DNA of 64,000 nt from Branchiostoma floridae. Taxonomy: Eukaryota > Chordata > Leptocardii > Amphioxiformes > Branchiostomatidae. The notes under the pieces were generated by a model that saw only the letters and a list, made by a program, of their open reading frames with translations, was not told the origin of the DNA and ran no database searches. Positions 45,501 through 57,600 of the stretch are shown here, one piece after another. Location: contig NC_049988.1 in the NCBI RefSeq assembly GCF_000003815.2, forward strand, positions 6,538,004 through 6,602,003, given 5' to 3'. A program made the translations under genes and the position numbers. How positions within the stretch are numbered: position 1 is the stretch's first letter; each line of letters opens with the position of its first letter.

Positions 45501-48500
45501 TAGATAAAGATATTATGTTAACAAAAGATCAAATCAACGTATTCACTTGCCAGGAATACCCACATCCATTAATGTGTAGATACGTGTTACCACCTACCGA
45601 CACAATATATGCTCGGGATAAAATGAGATAATTAGTTTGGAATAATGCCATATTTTGCTATCATACACGAATGATTAAAGATCCGTATCCTGGTCCAACG
45701 CTGCAGGTTCACAACAGCCCTGTGGAGAATTATGATTAATTTTGTGTATAGTTTCGTTAGTTATCCTTATAATTGTGAAGATGAAATCAATGAGTAGTCA
45801 AATATGCAGGCAAATATGAACATGAAGTATTAAAGTGACCATAGCCGGTACTCGGTACCGAACGCGTATATAATCACAACAACAGATGAAGGACAAAAAA
45901 GATATATTACAGGTCTATAATAAACACAATAATAGAATTACAAATTGCACACACGAACATGATTCAAACGTGTTTCAGTTAAGCTAGAAGTTTGACAGTA
46001 GGTCACTAAGTATATTCCATAGGAGAACTTTTAAACAAAATGGCATTTCTTTTTTTGGTAGTCCTCTCAAACTAAAACTTTACTAATATTTGAAGGTGTG
46101 CAGCAATTTCTAAAACAATAACAAGAAAGTGAATAGAGTCCATTCCAAGTCACCATGCGAGTTTTTAGGTGATATTTGTAATTAGTCTGAATTATTTTGA
46201 ATAAAAGAATATCTGAGCCACAATAATTAAATTCTTTTAAAAAAAATTGACTAAGAAAATACTCATCTTTTTTAATTCATTTGAATATTTTAGAAATATT
46301 TTGAAAAACTGTACAAAAATATCTTTATTTAGAAGAATTGTGAAACTTCTGCGTGAATATTTCACATTTACAAATATTTACAAATATTTGTAAACTTTGC
46401 CAAATGGTGAAATTAGTTTATTGCCCCCATAAAAGTAAGCCCTATTGTTGCATCTGTATATTTATAGATTTCACTGCTGGGCACTGGTGGATCCTTTGTG
46501 GTGGGCCATTGTTGCTTGGCACCCAACCATACTTTGCAAGGATGTGTGAATTGCTATCTTCCCAGCCCACTGAACCATTTACAAAAAATGCGAGAAAATG
46601 GTAAATAATGGTAAAATGCAGTTATCATTATTTAGAAACCATTAGAAGTATCCAATTCCATACCATGAATATTTCCAAAGTTTTACAGGACCAGGGAAAT
46701 ACTTATAAAGTTCAAATAGTTTTAAAAATATTTCTGAATTATCAAATGACATATAATTACAAAACTTTAAAATCAATTCTAAACAATGGCAACAAACATC
46801 CGCACGGTGTCTTGAAATTGACTCTATATACTTCTTAGAATAAAGCAAAACGTTTAAATCACTCCTCTGTTGAAACAGAGAAATTAGTTGATGAACAGAA
46901 ATTAAACATATGTGAACTGTGTGAAAGCACTACACACCGTAATGTCAAGAGAAAAATTTATTGTACATTACAGATCGTGCGATATTCTCAGGTTTTCGCA
47001 AGTTGGGGCGTGGATTTGGATCCCACATCTGACACCATGTTGTATCTTGTTTTCAGTCATTTCCTAAGTACTCAAATAGTAAAGTGAACGTTCTTACGTT
47101 TATGAGAGACGGTAGATCAGGTAGATACTTGCTGCACTCCGTGTAGTTGGCGTAGGTCTTGTTGGTGTGAGGGCTGACCAACCACTCTCCGTCTGGACCA
47201 CACTCACGGAAAGCATATCCTGTGGGCCACAAAATAAATGTTGGGCTGGAAATATTGAACTGTTCGGAAATCTAACCATATCTACGACTGTACAAGAAAA
47301 TAGATCAATCCAATACAACATAGACGCTTGTGTTTAATTCCCTAAAAAAAGTAGCATTTGCTAAACATTTGTATAATTGTATATTATGTCATAAAGCTCA
47401 TTCTCAAGAACAAATTAGCAAAAGTATCACAACAAATCAAAAAGCAAAATGGAACAGAAACTATCCGAAAGATGGAAAAATGAATTGTCATCAAATACTA
47501 GCAAATAAAATACCAGACTGAGAGCTAACGTATCAGAAGCTAAATGAGCTAAACCTATATTTTCCATTAACGTATATATAATCAGTATTCAATAATGACA
47601 TATCAGACTTGGTGTAGAAAATTCTTTCATATACATTGTGTTGTCGACTCTGACCTAGAACTGTTTAAAGGCACTTGCTAGTTGTCATCATTTAATATGG
47701 AATATTTTGATTATTTTCAGCGATTTGTTCCGTCGTGTTCCTAACAGTTAAAAGCAGACATTCACGGCAGGCATTTTGTCGCCAGTGTTTGGGTTTTACT
47801 TTCATTCTGCCAGATCTCTAAGTGATGAATGAAGAAACCATGACATAAACGTCTAAACTTTGCAAGTACCTCAAGGTCACGAACAAAACATATTAACACT
47901 GACCCATGAAGCACATTGAGATTGACTTACGACGGGATCACAACGATGAGGACGGGGATATGCCTCTTCTATTTTAGGTCCCATAAATCGCCCTACAAAG
48001 AAGCTTCATTAGCCACGTTGGCACCAGTAGTTACGGTTGATCGGCACAGACGTTTTCTGGATTCTTCTACGGCTGCATTTCTCATTAGTAGCAGTTATAG
48101 TCCACGCGCGCCCACCCATCACGAAATGATTGAGCGTGGAGGTTTGAAACGGCCGATGCATTGTCGTAAAGGGATTAGTGTAAAGGTCTTGTAAAGATAC
48201 AATTTACATTTTATATACACAGTTTAAAACGTCAAAAGTGCATGGCATCGGAAACAGTAGGTATAGTTGGCACGCGTCCACCCTTCACAAAATGATTGAG
48301 CGTGGAGGAACAGAACATTGATGCATCGTCGTAAAGGGATTAGCGTAAAAGTCTCGGAAAGATACAATTTACATTTCATATACACAATCTGCAATGTGAA
48401 AAGTTCATTCATTAAATTAACTCCACACGCGCCCACCCATCAAGAAATGATTAAGCGTGGTAGATATTTAAGAACATTGATACATTATCGTAAAGTTATT

Positions 48501-51500
48501 AGCGTAAATGTCTCGCAAAGACACATTTTACATTTCATATACACAGTTTAAGATGTAAAAAGTGTATGGCTGCATGGAATGCATAACCTCTCATAAACAG
48601 TCGTTATAGTTGAAAGTTGGAACATTTGACGAAGTGTCGTAAAATGATTAGCGTAAAGGTCTTGTTATGTTCAATTTCATACAGTAAAGGTCTTGTTCAG
48701 ATACAATTTGTACTTCATACAGTAAATCTGCCGTACACATAAAATTTACAGATCACATGCTAAAGGCCTCGTAAAGATACAATTTACATTTCATGCACTA
48801 AATGTCCCGTAAAGATACAATTTGTACTTAAAGGTGTCGCACAGATAAGAGATTCACTTTTTAAGGTCTCGTAAAGATACAACTTTAATTTTATACACTA
48901 AAGGCCTCGTATAGATACAATTTATACTTAATATAGTACAAAGTCTCGTAAAATTTAAACTTCATTTACTAAAGCTCTCGTAAAGAAACTATGTTAAGAA
49001 GAAAGAATTTATATTTCATACGTACAGAGCCCAAATGCATCCTATATTCTTCTTTGCTACTGGCATATGTATTCTATACACAGGGGGGGGGGGGGTTCTG
49101 ACAAGTTCAAGCAAGGTCATCATTGTTATAGTTTACTTTTTAGCGAGTAAAAACTGAGTTTTGAGGATGGCAGCCGTACGGTTTATGTCTTTTAGTGTCA
49201 TGACCTCACTTAGGTTCAAGCTCCAAACACGTTTTAAAGGTGTTTACGCTATGGCCGTTTGTCAAACTTTAGGGTAGAGTCAAACCGTTTGACCTACGTA
49301 CAAATGGAGACGAATAGAGGGCTGTATGGCTCCGATGACCTAAGCGTACAGTTGGCTACGATAAAACAGGGTGTATTGACCGTGTAGTGAATACAGATCG
49401 GTATTCATATTTCATCCATGTGTATTTGTACGAGATGCAATAAATTGTAAAGCTTTAGGGCTTAGGGGAAAGTTATATACAGCCATTAGAGATTGTAACA
49501 CATAGTGTCTTGGTTCCTTTTCCATTTAGACTAGTTTAAAATCATTGTATAAGTTTAGTTTTTTCCTCTGCATCCATAAGGCCATATGTGGTCCTCTTGT
49601 GCATTTAGCCCTCGGGCATAAATATGCAATAAAGATTATCATATATAAAGTATAAGCCCTTAATAATTTTTTTTCAAAAATTCAAAACATTGTGGTCATT
49701 CATTTGCAGTTGACACTCGGTAAGGTAAGGTTCAAGGGAAAGTGAAAAACAATTGAGCTGCGACCTGAGGGGTGCGGGTCAACTTGCTCAACTGAAAGTG
49801 AGATGTCCACTTCCTGCCAGTTGGAATACATAGGAAATCCTCATCAAAAACTTTTGGCAACTTTTTGTCAGGGCATGTGGAACTCGACCCACAAATCTCT
49901 CATCACGTGTAGAGTTCACCCTTGTTTTCCCGAACACTTAAACAATGGCATAGTAAAGTTGACTAAAGAGTAAAGTAATGACCACAATGCCAATGATTTA
50001 AAAAATGTTGGATATTCATGTCTGTGCTCCAATATTCGAGTTGTCCACATTATTTCTAGTTGAGGTAGAGAACGTATACTTAGCAGCTTATTTAAAAAAT
50101 ATGGCCAGAAAAAAAGTATTTTGTTTTCCATAGAAGACTAAATCGTTAATCATTGGAGAGCTCAATGTGAATGATTACTTATGTCTGAAAACCCTGATAA
50201 CGAAATCATCCGTTAAATATCATATTTTTGGTCTCCATTTGGCAGGCGGTATGATATTTTGACACACACCATTTTTGACATTAGGTTTATGGTGCAACAT
50301 AGCTTAAACACCATGTAAAGTGCTTAACGTAAATGACACAGCAAGCTATTAACTTATATCTACGTATACCATATATATAGCCTATTATTTCTACAATTGA
50401 CTTAAACAATGACAAATCGTAAATGTTTCGGATTCAGGTGGTCGTGTAAGCATTGCCATGTAGACTGAACCAAATACAATTTATTTGATCAAATCCATAT
50501 ATCATCATCCCGTAGTACCATTTTTTTGGAGTAATATATATTTTTGAGTCGAAGGGTATACACTGAATGATAAACTTCAATCTTGACCGTAATTGTGTCT
50601 AGTGAAGATATACAGTACGTTGACAATGTTTGTCTTTATTTGGCTTATATTTGATCATTTACGATATACTAGATCACCCAATAAAAGGCGTTAATATATC
50701 TTTATTACTCGTTGGAAGATAATCATTATTGTAATATAGAGGAAAATTACAAAAGAAAGTAATACTCTAGTTCAAATTGCCTAAAAATTGGAGTGTAAAT
50801 GATTACATAGATGTCTTCTGAATCTTTTCTTTGGTTCTCGAGGGAGTGGTATTAATAGATTCTGAAATGACTTACTCTTTCCATTAAGTTTCCAAAGATG
50901 GGCTCATTTCAACAAAATGAATTCGTGCGTTAATAAGACTCTAACGAGTCCATAATAGTACTTTACATGCACAGTTAGTACATGCTGGGTTTATCTGTGG
51001 TAATTAGTTTCGAATCTACTAAGCCCCCAGGCATACGCGAAGAAAAATCTTTAGATTTATCTCATTATCTTTTGTCGCCTTGGTGGAATTTGTAATTACC
51101 ATTCAATCAATAACAAAGCGTACCTCTCTATATTAGTATAACTCAATTTAATTATGATCACGATTCAGACGGTTACGTCTGAATGCAGACTATAAATGAG
51201 ATGTCTCGGCAAAAGATGAATGGTTCATTGTTTGTTTTCCTTCATGTTTAAATCGTGCTTTTTGTCCGTTGGAAAACATGACTTTGAAATAGGGATATCT
51301 AGTAATCTGTATAGTACGAATGACACGCAAATCTGTCATTATTTTGCACACTTTTGACAATTAGCAATTTTCGGTAATCAAAAAATAGATACAATGTATA
51401 AGCATTCGAAAGAATAATGAATTCCATATGTACTTGTGGCACTGCTTGGTTAACAAGATTATATTAAAAACAATACAATACACATTTGAAAAATTAAAAA

Positions 51501-51581
51501 GCAAACCTAAGTTATCAAAGAACAAAAGCGATAAAAAACAAATCTATGTTATCACAAAAACATCTATCTATCTATGTATGC

Positions 51582-51624
<43 letters not shown>

Positions 51625-54600
51625 GATCTATCTATCGATCTATCTATCGATCTATCAATGTAACTATCTAAGTTAGCTATCCATCTATATATTTGTCTAT
51701 CAAACATTGTTTTCTTGAAATGACATGAGTTGAACTCGAATGTTATATACGTGTGGTATTAAAATTTCAAAGGCCTGTCTCGTATATGAGCGATGGATGT
51801 ACACGCGTAGATAAGTATAATTCATTGTGATCGCTTACGAAGATTTATCTAGGATCAAACGGTAGCTTTTCAACCGTCGATTCAAACTGCCTGCATCAAT
51901 GACTACGTCTTATGGGACGTTGATGGATAGGAAAATTCCATCCACCAGGCGCCATTTTCATCTTTCATCGGCGACGTAACTGCATTTCCATCGTATAAGG
52001 GATTTATGAACACGTTGTCCTTGAATCTGGTAAGCTTGTAAGGATTTGTTGGATCATGTTCATCTTGCTGGGTTTGACGTCTGAATTTCTGCATGACGGC
52101 AACTGCGGCATTGCTCTTTGTCAAGTTCGTGACCATGAACGCTGGAATCCGTTTTGTTGTGACGTTGTAAAATGACATAAAGATGGAGACCTTTTGGACT
52201 CCGTGACGAAAATCATTGACCTCAACCGGGGTTAATGTTTTTGTCTCAGTTTGTGTTTTCACGCCTATAACTGTAGATGCTTTTGATGGATTTGTTTAAA
52301 ACTTGGAAAGTGGGTAGTTATTGAGGCCTAAATGCAATGGCCCACATGTTTATTTGGGGCATCGTAGTAGTATCATCAAGTGATCGATGCAGAATCACCC
52401 CCATTTTGAAATAAGTGTGGTACAATCCATAACAATCTGTTTGTTGCTGACTGGAGCTAAATTGCTACTCACTGATTGGACCCTAATATGGCCAACACTT
52501 TACATCGGTGGGGACCTTGCCAAATGAATGGTCTCGTCTGTGGCAACTTTTGGGACGTGACGTCAGAGTCACGTGACTACAGTAAGGGCTAGTAAGAGCC
52601 TGTGTCGCCCCCCGTCTCTGTTCCAAGTCGGACGTTCAGCTCGGCGGTGATTGATTGACTGGGGGATTAAGTGATTGATTCATTGATTGACTGATTGGTT
52701 CATTGATTGATTGATTGATTGATTGACGCTTACCTCTGTGGTTGAAGTCGTGCACGTATTTCGGACACGGCACTCGTACGGACCTGTTGGGTTTGCTGTA
52801 CGGCCAGCAAATCAGTGCGTCCCATGATTGGTTGCAGTAAGGTCCTGCAGGAAATACAATCATCTGTTACATCTTTCAACAAGAGACAACAATCTGTTAA
52901 GACTTAAGTCTACATCACATGTTACTTATAGAAGCGATCTACCACCCAAATGTCGAATCCATAGCATGTCCAGGACAAAAGATACATATAACCGGAGGTT
53001 CTGCTGCAGTGCCAATGTCAAACACCAGGAACCCCGAATCGACCTCAATTCAAGTCTTTCAAACATCTACCAAGTTGAACATACCAAACATTGTCACTGA
53101 TCGTCCAGAGGTTCTTGAGTTGTTGCTGATCACATAGTTTGGAATCACAGACAGATATAGCAACACAAAAAAATCATACAAACACACTATCATCAATACC
53201 TCCTTCTTCCGTAATTATATTGACCCGTGCATATATGCAATTTAAGAATTTGACTACCTAACTATGATAGCGAGTAAATAATTTTACAGTAGATTATCAT
53301 TAAGCCAAGCGGTGAAGCCCATGGTATTACGCTTCGCTCACTCGGTGGGTTATAAAAAAGCTATAGGTTACCACTACGTGTTATAGACAGTTTCCTCGAG
53401 GTGGGTCTTTGAGCCTTAGTTAGGTACTATGTAGTCACAATATATTCGTATTCTTTATCATGTTGTCTCTTATAATTAATTAGCCTGCGTACAGACATTT
53501 GCATTTCACAATAAACATCTTTATGATAATTATTCCACAGTATGAAGTTGTTGTACGCAAGTTGCTGTGAGTAAAACTCGTAACAAAAAGTACAACTTTA
53601 AGTTAAAGACACAGACGTTGATGAATTAATAGAGCGTACAAGCTGCATGCTTGAGCACATGTTTATAGATTACATGTCGTACATATGATCCAAATAGAAT
53701 GCAACCGCACGGATCCCTTCCCAATAGTGATCTTCTAAGCTTCGAAGAACCATCGAAGCGCGTACTCGCGATACATTTATCCTATTTAGCGTTGTCATGT
53801 ATTGATGGTTGTGCCATTGAAGGGCATGTGGAATCTGTAGGCTTTCCACGTGATTGACGTAGAACATCGTTTAGCACTTGCTTCTTGATGTGACTTTGAA
53901 AGTCTAAGTATGTGACTTTCACCAATGCGGCTTTAAAACTGGCACGGTTCTGTTTTTGGCATGCTTTTAAACATTTGTTCAAATCCATCATGTTGACATT
54001 CGGATCCTCCTGTGCATATTTGGTTTTCGCGCACTGCGTCCTAAATTGGATTTCTTTTACCCATGAGTATATAAGGGGAATATTGTCGGCACACCCAACA
54101 TGCAAATGTACAAGTATGGCAAAAAAGACAGCAATACAAAGTGTAAAAAGATGCGTTTTCTATTGATGAAATTCGTTGAACGCTCTGTCAAATCGCTCAG
54201 CAGTTTTACGTTGCAAGCTTCCGTTCAGCTCCGTCAGCCACTACTTTTTCAGCCAATAATATTTTTGTATGATTTGTATCGAATATCAAATCTTTTCTCG
54301 ATTGTCATTTTGTATACTTTTATGACATTTTCCCCAGTGGATGGGTGTCACAGCGATTCCGCCCCATTTTTCTCTCTCGGAGAGGTGAAATCACCGAGGA
54401 GCGAAATTGCTGTGACACCGGCCATAGGCCTACACAAGTTTGTATGACTGTAAACAGTCTTATAATATAGCATGTCAGGGACAACAGATTTAAAAAAAAA
54501 CGAAGACTCTGCTGCAATGCTAACGTCGCACGCTAGGAGGAAGAAATCCAGCTCAACCTTAGTCTTATACCCAGAAACACACAGATAATCACGGATTGAT

Positions 54601-57600
54601 ATACCGAAAGACACGCCAAAAACGATGCATTCATCTTTAATGCAGGTAAAAATACTGTTTCGTCTTACCTCTCTTATAGTGTAATGTGAAGGTCGAATTC
54701 AACTTTACCCATTAAGTATGTCCTCTTAGTTTACACATCAAAACACTACAAGCTTTCAAGCAAAGCACTTTTTCTCGGATCAACTCCGGTGTCACAGCAA
54801 ACTCAGGAGACGTTCTTTATCGCACCGTCTGAGTGAGGTGTACCGGCAAACACTTCAAAAGCGTAATCCTGTCTAAGAGGCTGCGGATCAGTAGAAAGGA
54901 CAACTTCAAGGTCGCAAGCAGCTTTCAAGGACTATACATTGGAAACATTTGTTTTTCACTAACGCCCGATGGTTGTATTAGGGATCTAGGTAGCTATAAC
55001 TGAAGCAGTGGAATTTGCTGATAGGCAAATACTGTCTGGCTACGAAAAAGCACATTAATGTAATGGACACCTGACGTCTTTGTGTGGGTTTAGGGTATTA
55101 GCTGTCGATCGCGAATACGTGCATTACGCACCAATGTCATACGGGACGTCTTACGACCCGAAAGCATAAATTGTCACACACGTCATGCAACATGTTTACG
55201 ATACAAGTAAGATTTCTAAGAAAGAAAACAAACATTACCTGTTTGGTGTTTTCTTATACCGTTGAATCTGAATTTGAATCTTTTTCATCCGTTATATCCG
55301 TCAGTCGGCGGAGCGTACCAGACGTGTGTATCATTTTATTACTCCGAAGAACTTGTCACTGACTCTAACTAAAACTATTTGATGACAACATGTTTCATTC
55401 TGTTTGTTTGTTTTATTGTTTGTATTGCATACCCTAGGTACCGTATAACACAACAGGTTTGTACTGAACAGTACAAGCTGCATATCTAGAGTTATTTGAA
55501 CAACTCACTCTAAGAAGGGCCCCTACTATTTTCGATAAGTGGAATGGATTTTTTAATGTGCTCAGGGTGTGGCTCTCCTCAAACACTGGATCTCCATACA
55601 ACGTCCCGTCCGGGGAAAGTCCCTAAACGAAGCTATACACCCATTTACAGCTGATTGAAGTGAGGAAATTCATGTAAAAGCCTTTTTCAAGGGCACAACG
55701 TCGGGGCAAACCAAGGGCTCGAACTCAGGACCTCTGGGCCTTGAGCCAAATACCCTATCATTCAGCTACTCGACACAACGTACTGTAAAAGATCGTGGGG
55801 AAAAACACGCATACAAACATGTCAATTCTCGAAAGATAAAACTGACATTTACAATCATGATTGCTTAAAGTTCTTTCTTAAGCTGGCTTATAGGGTATTC
55901 GGCAGCTGGCTAGTCTACGAGAAAACAAAATTCAATTTGCATTTAAACCCGGAACTTTGGTGCCACAAAACACACTCTGGGCTTATCTATACTTTTGCGG
56001 GGGTTTGAAAGAATGCATAAGTGGGTACCCTAATCTATGTCAACTATACAAGTGCCTGCATAGTTGTCTCGAAATAGCAACACTTGAGTTTGTGGAGAGA
56101 GATAAAGCGCGGATCTGGGTACTTAGCTATAGAAAGAGTTGGGCAAGAGTGCTATGAATACTGTAAATGCAGAAACTTTCGCGGTGGTTTAATAATCACG
56201 GTTTTCGCGGTGGCCGCTTCACCGCGAACTTAAAACCACCGCGAACATTTTTCCATGGCAGTAAGAGACTACGTGAAATTAAAACCACCGCGTAAAGTCC
56301 TTTTACCCGCTACCGTGGAATTAAATACACACGAACCTAAATGCATTTACAGTAATGTAGACACGGCAAAAACATCGACATGTGATTTTTCAATATCCTG
56401 GATAGCAAAATAAACAAGCCGTGTTTTTGTTTACGTCTTTTACGTCCACGAAAAGAAAAATAAACGTAAAGGATTTACAGTGTACATGTATACGTTCTTA
56501 ATTAATCAATCTGATTGAGGCAATATCACCAAAAGTGCTCAGTTCAATCTCAGTTTATTGATTATAGTAGAAATAAAGCTATTTCACCTTTATCTGCGGG
56601 TTACATACTAGTAGGACGGGTGGTGGTTTCAAACAACAATAATTTTGAAATATTGCAATTTGAAACCACCAGTTTTAAACAACCGGCTAGATATCCCTAA
56701 TATCATGTTGTCAATACAACGGATATAGGTTACCCCGCGGACAAAGGTGAACTAGCGTTACATATTTCTAATCCTTTTTGTCTAAAGTTTAAAGTTAAAA
56801 TCTTAGCCGGTGATACGAACTGACAACTCCGTACTTCAGACGGTAAACTGTCCTGTCTAAAGAAACTATGATTGCAGCAAACGCGACAGGCCTGAATGTT
56901 TGTATACTCTCTAACATAAATCATTTTGACACTTTGAAACCTTAGCTAGCTTTGCAAACACGTACTTTCAAATTCCCTAGTGATTTCAAAGCCTAATGTC
57001 ATTACATCAATGAAAACCATTATTTCCGAAGTCATTTCGAAAGCAAAACATTTTACGAGTTTCAAAATGTGAAAACAATCATTTTAGAAGTTTTTTTTCC
57101 TCAAAGCTAAACCTATACGCAACTGGTATATTAGGTAGGTAGGTATATTAGCATTCTTTTTTTAACCTGATGAATGCTAATTGAGTTTGAAGAGCCGCTT
57201 AGTATCTGTTGATGAATTGGTAACAGTGTAGAGGTGACAGTTTGGGGTCAGTTAATGCTTACAGTACAGCCATTTGGAAGATAAAACGACCACAATGATT
57301 GTTGTTCGTTAGATTTGTACACGGTTTACGACAATTAACCCACATTACTGACGGCCCTTCCTCACGTATTAGTGTTTGTCTTCACCAGTTTTACTGATCA
57401 TTAGGCTTTGGTGTAGAGCAAATCAAACAAGCTTTTGATTTGAAAAATGGCCGATCACAGAACTTCATTAATTAAAGGTCAAGGAAGGAAAGTCAGAACC
57501 CATCGCATCAATTTTCAGTCTCGTAATCTGTTGTCACCGTTTTGAACGGTGTTGGCTATTTTGCTGACAGGATTTTACTATATCCGAGTGTTTCATAACT

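Noticed and set aside
54345-54420. GGTGTCACAGC inverted pair as a TIR element
   Set aside because: Arms are short and no target duplication or second copy with both ends was seen; a related single arm occurs near 54790.
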